From positions 372,001 through 436,000 of the forward strand of contig CAVXKY010000004.1 of assembly GCA_963762425.1 (NCBI GenBank): a DNA stretch of 64,000 nt. Direction: 5' to 3'. A program made the translations under genes and the position numbers. The DNA is from REEB95 sp963762425. Its GTDB lineage: Bacteria > Pseudomonadota > Alphaproteobacteria > ATCC43930 > CGMCC-115725. The notes under the pieces are model-generated. The model saw only the letters and a program-made list of their open reading frames with translations. It was not told the DNA's origin and did not search any database. Below, piece by piece: positions 51,620-61,780 of this stretch. Each line of letters begins with the position of its first letter. Position 1 is the stretch's first letter.

Positions 51620-52222
51620 TTACGGAACCAGATAGGCGCCGAAATTCTGGCGGATCTCGGATTCCATCTGCTTGTTGAAATCCGTCATCGCCGTCTTGAG
51701 CATGTCGTACCAGATCTGATCGCGCTGGTTCGGCGAGGTGGAGTCGGTGATGCTTTGCGAGCGCAGCGAGGTGACGCCGACCGTGCGCACGACCAGCCCC
51801 CTTGCGTCGATCAGGTCGAGCCGGGCGATCAGCTTCATGTCGTAACGCTCGGATTCTTGCGTGGTGAAGGTGGTGGCGAAGAACCCGGTCTTGCGCGGCA
51901 GATCGACCTCGACCACGCTGGCGTCGAGGATGGTGAACACCGCCTGCGAGGCGTTTCCGGCCGGCGCCAGCCGGTCATGCGCCCAGCTCTCGAGCGCATG
52001 CAGCGGCGTCACCGGAAACAGGTAATCAACGCTGGGCGCTTTTCCCGCCGGCTTGAAATCCTCCTGCACCTGGATCGCGGAGGCGTCGAGCTTCATGGCC
52101 GGCTGGTCGTTGAAGCGGATATCGGCAAATTGCGGCGCGGACGGCGCCGAGGAGCAGGCCGAAAGCAGTCCCAGGCCGAGCGTTGCGATCAGGCAAAGAC
52201 GCAAAAGCTGATGCGGGTTCAT
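51620..52222 (-). CDS. putative lipoprotein of unknown function
   Basis: This 200-residue exported protein has a lipoprotein signal: MNPHQLLRLCLIATLGLGLL, then lipobox LSAC with the acylated Cys near residue 23 and Ser next to it. That residue is not Asp, so outer-membrane sorting is likely. The mature part contains SSAPSAPQFADIRFNDQP and a beta-rich body ending QNFGAYLVP. I do not recognise a functional family. ATG 52222 is chosen to start directly at the signal peptide. Confidence 0.75.
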   Translation of the reverse strand: MNPHQLLRLCLIATLGLGLLSACSSAPSAPQFADIRFNDQPAMKLDASAIQVQEDFKPAGKAPSVDYLFPVTPLHALESWAHDRLAPAGNASQAVFTILDASVVEVDLPRKTGFFATTFTTQESERYDMKLIARLDLIDARGLVVRTVGVTSLRSQSITDSTSPNQRDQIWYDMLKTAMTDFNKQMESEIRQNFGAYLVP

Positions 52223-52339
52223 GATTCCGGTCGATCCTTCGGTAAGGGGGGCCTTCGGCGGGCGGATTGGAGCGAAGACTTGCACGCGGAACGTGTCTAT
52301 TTCAAGACGATTTGCCGGTAAGGCTTAACGCGGCGGTTT

Positions 52340-53260
52340 TCAAGGCGGCGCCAGGGCCGCGATGTCCTCTTGCGCGAAGACGTAGACGGCGCTGCAGAAC
52401 TCGCAGGTGACCTCCAGCCTGCCGTCGACCTTCAGCTCCTCGACTTCGCTCGGTCCCAGCGCCTTCAGCATGGTTTCGACCCGGCCGCGCGAGCAGCGGC
52501 AGCCGGCCTTGAGATCGTGCGGCTGGTAGGCGCGCACGCCGTCCTCGTGGAACAGGCGGAAAAGCAGATCCTCGGGCGGCAGTTCCGGGTCGAGCAATTC
52601 GCCGGCGGTGCTGGTGCTCATCAGGATCATGGCGCGCCGCCAGCCGTCGTCCTCGGCCTCGCGCGAAGCCTCGCCGCCCTCCGCCTTCGGCAGGCGCTCG
52701 ATCATCAGCGCGCCGGCGCGCCAGGCCTTGCCGCCATCGGGCGCGGCCCGGCGCTCCACCGCCACCTTGATCCCGGCCTCGACCTGCTCGCTCTGGCGGA
52801 AATAATGGTGGACGCATTCGGCTAAATTCGCCCCTTCGAGCGCGACGATGCCCTGATAACGCTCGGTATGCTCGCCCTGGTCGACGGTGAGCGCCAGATA
52901 GCCCGCGCCCAACAGCCGCGGCACCGAGTACGCGGCGCCCGGGCCCAGCTGGGCGAGCTTGGCTTTGTCGAATTGCGCGTAGCCGCGAATGACGCCGGAG
53001 GTGGTCACGTCGGCCACCATCATCCGGATCGGCCCGTCGCCCTTGGTCTGGAGCGAAAACACGCCCTCGTATTTGAGCGCGCCCGACAACGCCACCGCCA
53101 GCGCGATGGCCTCGCCCAGCATCGCCGCCACGGCTTCGGGGTAATCGTGCCGGGTCAAAATGGCGTCGAGCGCGGGGCCGAGCCGCACCAGCCGCCCGCG
53201 CAGGCGGAAGGGGTCGATCTGGAAAGGCCGGACGATGTCGTCGGGAATCAATGCGGGCAT
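52340..53260 (-). CDS. hslO: redox-regulated chaperone Hsp33
   Basis: This oxidation-activated holdase chaperone has 306 residues. The C-terminal zinc switch has the expected four cysteines: GCRCSRGRVETML and TCEFCSAVYVF, about 30 residues apart. The N-terminal domain contains LSGALKYEGVFSLQTKGDGP and VDQGEHTERYQGIV, family hallmarks. It lies 15 bases downstream of argF on the same strand, the common alphaproteobacterial argD-argF-hslO order. Confidence 0.94.
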   Translation of the reverse strand: MPALIPDDIVRPFQIDPFRLRGRLVRLGPALDAILTRHDYPEAVAAMLGEAIALAVALSGALKYEGVFSLQTKGDGPIRMMVADVTTSGVIRGYAQFDKAKLAQLGPGAAYSVPRLLGAGYLALTVDQGEHTERYQGIVALEGANLAECVHHYFRQSEQVEAGIKVAVERRAAPDGGKAWRAGALMIERLPKAEGGEASREAEDDGWRRAMILMSTSTAGELLDPELPPEDLLFRLFHEDGVRAYQPHDLKAGCRCSRGRVETMLKALGPSEVEELKVDGRLEVTCEFCSAVYVFAQEDIAALAPP

Positions 53261-53275
53261 GACGCTTAGATGGGA

Positions 53276-54199
53276 TCAGCCGAGGCACCAGGCAAGGATG
53301 CCCTTCTGCGCATGCATGCGGTTCTCGGCTTCGTCCCACACCGCCGATTGCGGCCCGTCGATCACCCCGGCCGAGACTTCCTCGCCGCGCTTGGCCGGCA
53401 GGCAGTGCATGAAGATGGCGTCGCGCTTGGCGCGGCCCATGAGATCCTCGTTGACCTGATAGGGCCGGAGCAGCGCGCGGCGTTCGTCCTTGTCCTTCTC
53501 CTTGCCCATCGACAGCCAGGTGTCGGTGACGACGCAATCGGCGCCGGCGGCCGCTTCCGCGGGATCGGATGAAACGCTGATCTTGGCGCCTTCGCCCTTG
53601 GCCCAGGCCAGGTCCTTGGCCGAAGGCGCGAACCGGTCCGGACAGGCGATCCTGAGCTCGAAGCCGAAGCGGGCGGCGGCGTGAATCCAGCTGGTCAGCA
53701 CGTTGTTGCCGTCGCCGCTCCAGGCGACGATCTTGCCCTTGGCCGGACCCTTCGCCTCCTCGAGCGTCATCACGTCGGCCATGACCTGGCAGGGATGGCT
53801 GCGGTCGGTGAGCCCGTTGATGACCGGCACGGTGGCGTGTTGCGCCAGTTCCTCGAGCTTGGCTTGGCTGTCGGTGCGGATCACGATGACGTCGACGTAA
53901 CGCGACAGCACGCGCGCCGTGTCGGCCGTGGTCTCGCCGCGCGAAAGCTGGCTGTCGGCCGCGGTCAAGGTCACCACGTCGCCGCCCAGCTGCTTCATCG
54001 CCACCTCGAAGCTGAGCCGGGTGCGGGTCGAGGGCTTCTCGAAGATCATCGCCAGCATCTTGCCCTGCATCGGCTTGCCCCGGTCGCGTCCGGCCTTGAA
54101 AGCCGCGGCGTGGTCGAGTATCCGCCGCAGTTCCACGGCGTCGATGCGGTCGAGATCGAGGAAGTGTTTGGGCGCGTTCTTGGGCGCGGATCCGGTCAT
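53276..54199 (-). CDS. argF: ornithine carbamoyltransferase
   Basis: This 307-residue enzyme makes citrulline from ornithine and carbamoyl phosphate in arginine synthesis. The carbamoyl-phosphate loop FEKPSTRTRLSFEVA, the HPCQVMAD motif, the ornithine-side DTWLSMG and the HCLPAKRGEEV loop are all present. ATG 54199 overlaps the argD stop in ATGA, so translation is coupled. Confidence 0.95.
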   Translation of the reverse strand: MTGSAPKNAPKHFLDLDRIDAVELRRILDHAAAFKAGRDRGKPMQGKMLAMIFEKPSTRTRLSFEVAMKQLGGDVVTLTAADSQLSRGETTADTARVLSRYVDVIVIRTDSQAKLEELAQHATVPVINGLTDRSHPCQVMADVMTLEEAKGPAKGKIVAWSGDGNNVLTSWIHAAARFGFELRIACPDRFAPSAKDLAWAKGEGAKISVSSDPAEAAAGADCVVTDTWLSMGKEKDKDERRALLRPYQVNEDLMGRAKRDAIFMHCLPAKRGEEVSAGVIDGPQSAVWDEAENRMHAQKGILAWCLG

Positions 54200-55369
54200 G
54201 GCTTCCACGCCTTCGCCACGGACTCGACGATCCCCACGGCCTCCTCGACGTGGCTTTGCTCGATGATCAGCGGCGGCAGCAGCCGCACCACGTTCTCGCC
54301 CGCCGCCACGGTCAAGAGCCCGGCCTGGCGCAAACGGTCGACCATCTCGGTGTTGACGACCGCGCATTTGAATCCGGTCAGCAGGCCCCGGCCGCGCGCC
54401 TCGACGAAAATCCTGGGATGGGATTTGGCGAGGCCGTCGAGAAGTTGGCGCAAGGACGCCGCCACGCGTTCGACCCGGGGGAAAAACCCCGGCTCCTGCA
54501 TGATGGACAGCACTTCGTTGGCCACCGCCATGGCCAGCGGATTGCCGCCGAAGGTCGAGCCGTGCGAGCCCGCGGTCATGCCCGTGGCGGCTTTTTCGGT
54601 GGCGAGGCAGGCGCCCACCGGGAATCCCCCCGCCAGGCCCTTGGCCAGCGCCATCACGTCGGGTTTCACGCCCGCCCATTCATAGGCGAACAGCTTGCCG
54701 GTGCGGCCCATGCCGGTCTGCACCTCGTCGAACACCAGCATCAGGCCGAACTCGTCGCACAGCGCCCGCAGCCCCTTGATGTACGAATCCGGGGCCACGG
54801 CCAGGCCGCCTTCGCCCTGCACCAGCTCGACGATGATTCCGGCGGTCTCGGGCCCGATTTTGGCGCGCATCGCGTCGAGATCGCCGATAGGCGACGTGGT
54901 CGAAGCCCGGCGCCGGCGGCCCGAAGCCCTTGAGGTACTTCTCGTTGCCGGCGGCGGCCAGCGTCGCCAGCGTGCGGCCGTGAAACGAGCCGGAACAGGC
55001 GATCAGCCGGTAGCGCTCGGGATGCCCGTTCTCGAAGTGATATTTGCGCGCCACCTTGATGGCGCCTTCCATCGCCTCGGCGCCCGAGTTGCAGAAGAAC
55101 ACGGTGTCGGCGAACGAGGCTTCGACCAGGCGTTGCGCCATGCGCTTCTGGAGCGATACCTGGAACAGGTTGGAGGTATGCCAGAGCTTGTGCGCCTGGG
55201 CGTTGAGCGCGGCAACCAGTCGCGGATGCGCGTGGCCCAGCGAGGTCACGGCGACGCCGCTCGCGAAATCGAGATATTTGCGGCCGTCGGTCGCGAACAG
55301 ATAGGCGCCCTCGCCGCGCTCGAACGTCAGTTCGTTCCGCGCATAAGTCGGCATAACGGCTGGAATCAC
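54196..55369 (-). CDS. argD: acetylornithine aminotransferase, frameshifted
   Basis: This PLP enzyme of arginine and lysine synthesis is about 390 residues once repaired. GTG 55369 follows GAGGAGAG and gives the normal start VIPAVMPTYARNELTFERGE. FCNSGAEAMEGAIKVARKYH and SFHGRTLATLAAAGNEKY lie in the first frame; GGLAVAPDSYIKGLRAL, LMLVFDEVQTGMGRTG and HGSTFGGNPLAMAVANEV (preceding the region of the PLP lysine partner strand) lie in the second. The switch is at about 54884-54890: FDHVAY is followed by RRSRR in frame, but by GDLDAMRAKIG after removing one base. A single-base insertion is likely, since the gene is otherwise intact and neighbours argF. Confidence 0.88.
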
Positions 55370-55595
55370 GGGAATCTCTCCTCGGCGATGAAGACGATGG
55401 GAAAACGTCGGATGCAACGGCGCCTTAGCGTCGTCGCAGCCGCAACCTTTCCCGCCGTTCCCCGGCGTGCTTGGTCTCGATGCCAGATGCACGTTTCATC
55501 GCAACGCTCCGCGTTCCGGGCATGGCGCCCGGAAGAAGCGACGGAGTATGGTCATGGGCTAAGCCCTTGTCAACGCCGGGAGAATCCGGGGCCTT

Positions 55596-56417
55596 TCAAG
55601 CCTTGAGCTTGTAGCCGCTCGCCAGCATGGCGTGACACAGCCACAACAGGCCCGCGTTGATCGTCACCATGACGGCGATGCCCAGGGCCAGCGAGCCGTC
55701 GGCATGGCCGGTGAAGCCATAGCGGAATCCGTCGATCATGTAGAAGAACGGATTGCACAGCGCCGCGGCGCGGAATTTCTCCGGCAGGGAATCGATCGAA
55801 TAGAAGGTGCCGGAAAGGAACGCCAGCGGCGTCACCACGAAATTGGTCACCGCCGCGATATGGTCGAACTTGTCGGCCCAGATGCCGCCGATCAATCCCA
55901 GCACCGACAACAGCAGCGACGCCGCCACGGCGTGGAACAGCACCAGCGGCAGGCTGTATATATGCACCGTCACGAACGCCGCCATCGCCACCGTCACCAC
56001 CGCGCCCACCACCAGCCCGCGCGTCACGCCGCCCAGCGCGAAACCCCAGGTCAGCTCGCCCGGGCTCAAGGGCGGCATCAGCACGTCGACGATGTTGCCC
56101 TGCACCTTGGCGATCATCAGCGAGGACGAGGTGTTGGCGAAGGCGTTCTGCGCCATCGCCATCATCACCAGGCCCGGCGCCAGGAATTCGAGATAAGGCA
56201 CGCCGTCGACCACGCGTTGCTGCCCGCTCAACGCCAGCAGGAAAATCGCCAGGAACAGCAAGGTCGTCACCACCGGCGCCACCACCGTCTGCATCCCGAC
56301 CTTGATGAAACGGCGCACCTCGCGCGCGTAAAGGGTCCACAATCCCAGCCAATTGACCGCGCCGATGTGGCGCGGACGCGGCGCGCCTTCCTCCGTCATG
56401 GTGTAGTCTTGCGGCAT
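55596..56417 (-). CDS. ABC-2 type transporter permease
   Basis: This 273-residue membrane protein has six hydrophobic segments and the ABC-2 signature: LYAREVRRFIKVGMQTVVAPV, FLAPGLVMMAMAQNAFANTS, and SGTFYSIDSLPEKFRAAALCNP. It resembles YadH/NodJ-type export permeases. No ATPase gene is adjacent. ATG 56417 and ATG 56399 are both possible starts. The exported substrate is unknown. Confidence 0.85.
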   Translation of the reverse strand: MPQDYTMTEEGAPRPRHIGAVNWLGLWTLYAREVRRFIKVGMQTVVAPVVTTLLFLAIFLLALSGQQRVVDGVPYLEFLAPGLVMMAMAQNAFANTSSSLMIAKVQGNIVDVLMPPLSPGELTWGFALGGVTRGLVVGAVVTVAMAAFVTVHIYSLPLVLFHAVAASLLLSVLGLIGGIWADKFDHIAAVTNFVVTPLAFLSGTFYSIDSLPEKFRAAALCNPFFYMIDGFRYGFTGHADGSLALGIAVMVTINAGLLWLCHAMLASGYKLKA

Positions 56418-56473
56418 GGATACCGAGCTTAAGCCCAAGGGGGCCGCCGGGGAAGCCCGGGAGAGCGATAGGC

Positions 56474-57065
56474 ATGGCTGAATCGCGGGGGAAGCGGGGG
56501 GCCAAGACGCCGCGCAAGATCACGGCGCAAAGGCTGGAGAACATGGCGCTCTATTATCTCGGCCGCTATGCCAGCTCGAGCGCCAATCTGCGGCGCGTGC
56601 TGATGCGCAAGGTGGAGCGCGCCGCCGCCGCGCACGGCGCCGACCCGGCGGAGGGCGCGAAGCTGATCGAGGACCTGATCGCCCGCTATCTGCGCTCCGG
56701 GCTGATCGACGACCGCGCCTATGCCGCGCAAAAGGCGGCGAGCCTGCAACGCCGCGGCGCCTCGCGCTTCGGCATCAAGGGCAAATTGCGGCAGAAGGGC
56801 GTCGAAGGCGCGCTTATCGACGTGCGCGCTCCAGGGCCTGGAAGAACAGGGAGGCTCCGCCAGCGAACTCGCATCGGCTTGCGCGCTGGTCCGCCGCCGG
56901 CGGCTCGGGCCTTACCGCGAGAAAAGCAAGCGCAAGGCCCTGCGCGACAAGGATTTGGCCGCTTTGTCCCGCGCCGGTTTCGGCTTCGAGGTGGCAAGGC
57001 GCGTGCTGGACGCGCCCGACATCGCGGCGGTCGAGAAACTCGCGCGCGGCAAGGCCGAGGAATGA
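56474..57065 (+). CDS. recX: RecX-family regulatory protein, frameshifted
   Basis: This RecA-modulating RecX protein is about 196 residues after repair. The first frame has ENMALYYLGRYASSSANLRRVL and GLIDDRAYAAQKAASLQRRG, then SRFGIKGKLRQKGVEGALID. After about 56830-56836 the family-like reading continues in another frame as ALQGLEEQGGSASELASAC and LRDKDLAALSRAGFGFEVAR, ending GKAEE at 57065. One missing base in GCGCGCTCC explains it. The gene is divergent from the ABC-2 permease. Confidence 0.82.
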
Positions 57066-57071
57066 TCCGGA

Positions 57072-59318
57072 TTACTTCTTTTTCTTGGGCGCCACCGGCG
57101 GCGGGGATTTATCCGGCAGGCTGACCGGCGCCAGCAAATCGCTGCGCATGGCGATGTGGTGGTGATCGAAGGCCTCTTTGACCCGGCGGTTGAACTCGCG
57201 CCCGGTGGCCAGATGCTTGGCGCGCTGGGTCTTCAGCCGCGCCTGGATGATGTAGGCGCCCGGCTCGAAGCGGTCGAGGCCGAAAATCTCCAGCGGCGCC
57301 AAGATGACGCGCTTATAAGCCGGCTCCTGGCGCATCGTCTCGGCGGTTTCCTTGAGCAACGCGATCGCCCGGTTGCAATCCTCGAAATAGGAGACGCTGA
57401 TATTGGCGACGTAAAAGGACGCGTCCTTCGACAAATTGGTGATGACATGGGCCTCGCTGAACGGCACGGTCATGATCCCGCCCTGCGGCGTGAGCAGTTT
57501 TATGGTCCGGAGCTTGATCGCCTCGACCGTGCCTTCGCGGCCGTTGCCGACGTCGATGTAGTCGCCCACCGCGATGGTGTCGTCCACCAGCACCGCGATG
57601 CTGGTCATGACGTCCTTGATGATCGCCTGCGATCCGAGCCCGGCGACCAGGCCGAACACGCCCGCGCCGGCTAAGAGCGGCCCGAGGCTGATGCCGAGCG
57701 CGTCCAGCACCACGAAACCCAGGATGACGCCGAGGATCACCACCACCACCAGGCGCAGGAAGGGGAAGAAGGTTTCGGCGCGGGCGCGTTTCCGGCTGTC
57801 GCTTTCGAGCCGCTGCATGTGGCGCTCGAGCAGCGAGATGAACACCTCCCAAGCCACCAGCGCCGCGAGCAGCGCGACCGCCACGCTCGCCAGGCTGCCG
57901 GCGGCGCGGCTCGACGCGGTGGCCTGGAGCCAGGCGAAGGCGTCGACGCCCCAGGCCTGGAGCAGCGCGATCGCGGCCAAGACATAGACCGCGACCGAAA
58001 CCGCCAGGGTCAGCGCCGGGATGTAACGGTTGGTGCGCGCCTCCAGCGTCGGGAAGCGCGTCTTCAGCTCCGGCGAGATGGCGAAGCCGCGCCGCACCGC
58101 GCGATGAATGAACTGCACGGCCAGCGCCGCCGTCAGCACCAGCACCACGCTCACCACGGTCGAGCGCAGCAGGAACAAAATCCCGCCTTCGATGTGCAGC
58201 GAAAAGACGCCGAAGGTGCCGAGGATGTAGATCAGGGCCAGGATGTGCCACACCTCGGCCAGGCGGTAACGGAACAGCTTCCAGCCCGGGCTGCGCGCCG
58301 CCTCTTCCGCGGGATCGCCGCGCAGCCAATCCGCCACCGGCTTGCGGTTCTGCAGCACGAAAACGACGGCGAGCACGCCCAGCACCAGCACCACGATGCG
58401 CAGCAGCACGGCATAGATCGCGCCCGGCGCGCTGAGCCACCACGCGCAGGCGGCGGCGGCGAGACCGTAGACCGTCCAATTGGTGAAGCGCCGCGCCCAG
58501 ATGTACAGGTAATGGCGCGTCTCCTCGCCGAGCGGATACAGCGCCAAGGCGCTCGGCGACAGCAGCAGCACGCGCGCCACCGTGACGATGACGCGCGACC
58601 ACAGATAGGCCTCGATCAGCGTCCGGGCGACCTGGTCGGTGGCGAAATTCGGCTGCGTCAGCGGCAGGACGATGAAGGCCACGGCGGCGAAGACCAGGAT
58701 CGGCAGCGCCTCGATGACTGCGCCCGCCGCCAGGAACATCAACTGCTGCGCCGCCTCCTTGCCGGCGCGCGCGCGCAGCCGCCGCTCCGGCACGCGCAGC
58801 AGGAACCAGGCGAGCCAATCGGCGAGAATTCCCAGGCCGAAGACGATGGCCAGTTCCTTGGCCACGGCGATCCAGCGCGCGCGCGCCTCTTCGTTGCTGG
58901 TCTGATACCGGAAATAGCCGACCAGGCGCGGCGCATCGACCACCACCTGCGCCGCCTCGAGAATCTCGTCGGCCAGGCCCTTGGCCTCTTCGCTCACGCC
59001 GCCGAAGAAAACCTTCAGTCCCGACTGGCTCTGTTTCTGCTCGATCGCGTTCTGAGCGGCGATCAGCGCCTGGAGTTCGCCGATCAGACGCTGCCGCTCG
59101 GCCGGAATCTGGATGGTGTCGAGCAGCTGCTGGAGCTGCTCGGTCGAGACCGCCGGGGGCGCCGCCGGCTTCTCGGCAACTGGCGCTTGGGCCGGCGCGG
59201 CCGCGGCGGGTTGGGCCGCCGGCTCCGGGGTTTGCGCGCGCGCCGGCCCGCCGGCCAGCAGCGGCGACAAGGCCAGGACCAGCGCCAGCGCGCGGAAAGT
59301 ATTCGATCGGGCGATCAT
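57072..59318 (-). CDS. MscS-family mechanosensitive channel (large, YbiO-like)
   Basis: This 748-residue protein has a Sec signal peptide (MIARSNTFRALALVLALSPL) and an Ala/Pro-rich periplasmic segment. About ten hydrophobic helices follow, and the C-terminal MscS core (about 540-735) shows the pore helix GLVAGLGSQAIIKDVMTSIA and IAVGDYIDVGNGREGTVEAI. It ends with a Lys-rich tail (PPPVAPKKKK). Size and layout are those of large MscS paralogues such as YbiO. It would release solutes on hypo-osmotic shock. Confidence 0.9.
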   Translation of the reverse strand: MIARSNTFRALALVLALSPLLAGGPARAQTPEPAAQPAAAAPAQAPVAEKPAAPPAVSTEQLQQLLDTIQIPAERQRLIGELQALIAAQNAIEQKQSQSGLKVFFGGVSEEAKGLADEILEAAQVVVDAPRLVGYFRYQTSNEEARARWIAVAKELAIVFGLGILADWLAWFLLRVPERRLRARAGKEAAQQLMFLAAGAVIEALPILVFAAVAFIVLPLTQPNFATDQVARTLIEAYLWSRVIVTVARVLLLSPSALALYPLGEETRHYLYIWARRFTNWTVYGLAAAACAWWLSAPGAIYAVLLRIVVLVLGVLAVVFVLQNRKPVADWLRGDPAEEAARSPGWKLFRYRLAEVWHILALIYILGTFGVFSLHIEGGILFLLRSTVVSVVLVLTAALAVQFIHRAVRRGFAISPELKTRFPTLEARTNRYIPALTLAVSVAVYVLAAIALLQAWGVDAFAWLQATASSRAAGSLASVAVALLAALVAWEVFISLLERHMQRLESDSRKRARAETFFPFLRLVVVVILGVILGFVVLDALGISLGPLLAGAGVFGLVAGLGSQAIIKDVMTSIAVLVDDTIAVGDYIDVGNGREGTVEAIKLRTIKLLTPQGGIMTVPFSEAHVITNLSKDASFYVANISVSYFEDCNRAIALLKETAETMRQEPAYKRVILAPLEIFGLDRFEPGAYIIQARLKTQRAKHLATGREFNRRVKEAFDHHHIAMRSDLLAPVSLPDKSPPPVAPKKKK

Positions 59319-59368
59319 GCGGGCGACATTAGCCGGACGCCGCCCCGCCGCCAATCACGATGGAATCC

Positions 59369-59998
59369 TCACCAGGCGGCATAGAAACGCAACAGCGAAG
59401 CGCCCAGCAGCCCCGCGCCGAACACCGCCAGCACCGCGCCCGAGACGCGGCCGAGCCAGGTCGGGCCGAAGCGGCGCAGCTGCTTCACCGCGAAACACAA
59501 TCCCACCCAACTCAGCATCGCGCCCAGGAACACGCCGGTCACCAGAAAGCCGATGCCGGCATAGCCGGAAGCGGCGTCGACGTCGATCTGCGAGAAGATC
59601 GCGGCGAAAACGATGATGGTGAACGGGTTGGCGAGGGTGAGCGCGAAGGTGGAACCGAAGGCATAAGCCATGCGTCCGCCCGCCGGTTTATCGAGCCGGT
59701 AGTTTCCGGGCTTGAGGATCTCCTTGCCGCCGGCGGCGATCAGGAACAAGCCGGCGGCGGCGCCGAGCCAGTTGCGTTCCAGCATCAGGCTGTCGCGGAT
59801 CATGGTGCTCCCGAATCCGGCGAGGCCGCCGTAAAACGTATCGGCCAACGCCGCGCCCAAGCTCGAGACCAGCCCGTAGGCCACGCCCTCGAACAGCGTG
59901 CGCCGCATGCACACCGCTCCCACCGGCCCCACCGGCAGGGAGACGATGATTCCGGCGACGATTCCCTCGAGCAAGGTCTCGATCAGCATGGAAGGCAT
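59369..59998 (-). CDS. LysE-family exporter
   Basis: This 209-residue membrane protein has six hydrophobic segments. VSLPVGPVGAVCMRRTLFEG is the conserved N-terminal LysE/RhtB motif, and FALTLANPFTIIVFAAIF with its Asn-Pro is the second. Such proteins export amino acids or small metabolites. Starts at ATG 59998 or 59989 are possible. It is divergent from the sulfite-oxidase-like gene with 44 bases between. Confidence 0.85.
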   Translation of the reverse strand: MPSMLIETLLEGIVAGIIVSLPVGPVGAVCMRRTLFEGVAYGLVSSLGAALADTFYGGLAGFGSTMIRDSLMLERNWLGAAAGLFLIAAGGKEILKPGNYRLDKPAGGRMAYAFGSTFALTLANPFTIIVFAAIFSQIDVDAASGYAGIGFLVTGVFLGAMLSWVGLCFAVKQLRRFGPTWLGRVSGAVLAVFGAGLLGASLLRFYAAW

Positions 59999-60042
59999 AT
60001 TAGTCAATTCCGGCCGCGCCCGCCTTCGGCTAATCTCGGCGG

Positions 60043-60711
60043 ATGGATTTCGACAAGGAAAAACGGCTGTTCGAGCTGCGCCGCAAGCTGGTCGAAAGCA
60101 AGCAGCGCTGGGCCAAGGAAGGCCGTCTCCTCACCGGCCATGAAGGCGATCCGGGGCGCGACCGTCTGCCGCCCGGCCAGAAACAGGTCAAGGACTGGCC
60201 GGTGCTCGATCTCGGCAACCGGCCCGGAATCGCTCTTGAAAGCTGGCGGCTGAAAATCGACGGCTTGGTGGCGCACCCCTTCGAATGGAGCTGGCGGGAA
60301 TTCCGGGACCAGCCGCAAACCGCCTCGGTCTCCGACATCCATTGCGTCACCGCCTGGTCGCGCTTCGACAATCGCTGGGAAGGGGTGAGCGCCAGGCACA
60401 TTCTGTCCCTGGCCAATCCCTTGCCCGAGGCGCGCTTCGTCGTCTTCCACGGCTTCGACGGCTACACCACCAATCTGCCGCTCAAGGATTTCGACGCCGA
60501 GGACGCGCTGATCGCTCATTCCTGGGAAGGCAAGCCCTTGCCGCGCGAGCATGGCGGCCCGGCGCGTGTGGTGGTGCCCCGGCTCTATTTCTGGAAAAGC
60601 GCCAAATGGGTCAACCGCATCGAACTGATAGCATCCGACCGGCCGGGATTCTGGGAGGTGCGCGGCTATCACGACCGCGGCGACCCGTGGACGGAAGAGC
60701 GTTACGGCTGA
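60043..60711 (+). CDS. sulfite oxidase-like molybdopterin protein
   Basis: This 222-residue protein is of the Oxidored_molyb (sulfite oxidase/YedY) family. The molybdenum-ligand Cys lies in VSDIHCVTAWSRFDNRWEGV; GFDGYTTNLPLKDF and GGPARVVVPRLYFWKSAKWV are further family signatures, the latter binding the pterin. No signal peptide or heme domain is present, so it is a short cytoplasmic variant, not YedY itself. The reaction is unknown. Confidence 0.88.
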   Translation: MDFDKEKRLFELRRKLVESKQRWAKEGRLLTGHEGDPGRDRLPPGQKQVKDWPVLDLGNRPGIALESWRLKIDGLVAHPFEWSWREFRDQPQTASVSDIHCVTAWSRFDNRWEGVSARHILSLANPLPEARFVVFHGFDGYTTNLPLKDFDAEDALIAHSWEGKPLPREHGGPARVVVPRLYFWKSAKWVNRIELIASDRPGFWEVRGYHDRGDPWTEERYG

Positions 60712-60893
60712 CGCGCGGAAACCCGCGCTGTTTTGATGCACAGCCAAACTTGTGTGAGACACTGATGAATGGCAGTAGAAGTCGCGAGTTCGCCGTTGAC
60801 AAGGCGGGGCGCGCCATCGAAGCTGCCGCCAACAAAATGTAATAAATCAGGGGGGGCCCGCCGCTGCGCGTCGGCGGTTCTCAATCCAACCAA

Positions 60894-61619
60894 ATGGCCA
60901 AGACCGACTATGCCCGGCTCAACCAGTCGCTGACCGCTCTGCTCGGTCTCGGCGCGCCGCCTATCGCCATCACCTTCCTCGATGCGCCGCCATCCTCTAT
61001 GCCGCGTGTCTCCGACCCCATGCCCGCGCCCGCGCCAGACGGACGGACCGGCGCGGTTGCCGCCGGCTGTGTGTTCTGGATGATGGCGACGGAGAAAAGC
61101 TTCGCCACCATGGCCGCCGATCACGCCAATTGCAGCGTCGGCAGCGTCACCCACGGCTTCAAGACCCTGGCCGAGGTGGCCAAGGCGGGCGACGTCGCGG
61201 CGCTGATCGAAAGCAATTGGGTTACGCCCGAGGCCATGCGCGGCATCACCACGGTCACCAAGAAGCCGGGCGCGATCGTCTACGGGCCGCTGGGCAAGAC
61301 TTCGCTCGATCCCGATGTCGTGTTCCTGCGGGTCAACGGCAAGCAGCTCATGCTGCTGCACGATTCCTGTCCCGATCTGCGCTTCGAAGGCAAGCCGCAA
61401 TGCCACATCATCGCCATCGCCAAGGAAAAGGGCGAGCTGGCGGTGTCGACCGGCTGCATGTTGAGCCGCGTGCGCACCGGCATGCCGAACGACCAAGTGA
61501 CCTTCGCGCTGCCCGGCCACCGCCTGGTCGAACTGGTCGAGCGGCTCAAGGCGGGGCAAGCCGCCGACATGCGGGTCGCGGCCTATGCCGCCCGGGACGC
61601 CCAGCGTTTCGAATCCTGA
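60894..61619 (+). CDS. DUF169-family protein
   Basis: This 241-residue protein has the DUF169 pattern: TALLGLGAPPIAITFLDAPP near the start, AGCVFWMMATEKSFATMAADH and NCSVGSVTHGF in the middle, and CHIIAIAKEKGELAVSTGCM late. Conserved cysteines in AGCVFW, NCSVG and STGCM could bind a metal or cluster. The family has no established function and is common in anaerobes and methanogens. It is isolated between the molybdoprotein and ABC genes. Confidence 0.8.
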   Translation: MAKTDYARLNQSLTALLGLGAPPIAITFLDAPPSSMPRVSDPMPAPAPDGRTGAVAAGCVFWMMATEKSFATMAADHANCSVGSVTHGFKTLAEVAKAGDVAALIESNWVTPEAMRGITTVTKKPGAIVYGPLGKTSLDPDVVFLRVNGKQLMLLHDSCPDLRFEGKPQCHIIAIAKEKGELAVSTGCMLSRVRTGMPNDQVTFALPGHRLVELVERLKAGQAADMRVAAYAARDAQRFES

Positions 61620-61780
61620 AGGCCCCTGCCTTTAAGCCCTGGATATTACAACGATTTAAGTTGTCCGCGGGCCTCGGGGACGGGCTTGATTTCGGCCGCC
61701 GGATGATTGCAGATGGCGCGCGCCAGAACGCGCCTTCTTCATAATGCGCGCGCGATAAACCCGGGGTGGAAACGGCTGTT
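61620..61780. other. intergenic region before the gliding-type ABC operon
   Basis: These 161 bases contain ACAAC/GTTGT arms about 61648-61662 around GATTTAA, a short dyad of unknown meaning. The rest is ordinary. A promoter for the ABC operon is expected here, but no convincing -35/-10 pair is seen. Confidence 0.3.

Noticed and set aside
60764..60841. A 25-codon frame between the sulfite-oxidase-like and DUF169 genes
   Set aside because: No convincing ribosome site, no recognisable sequence and too short to support.
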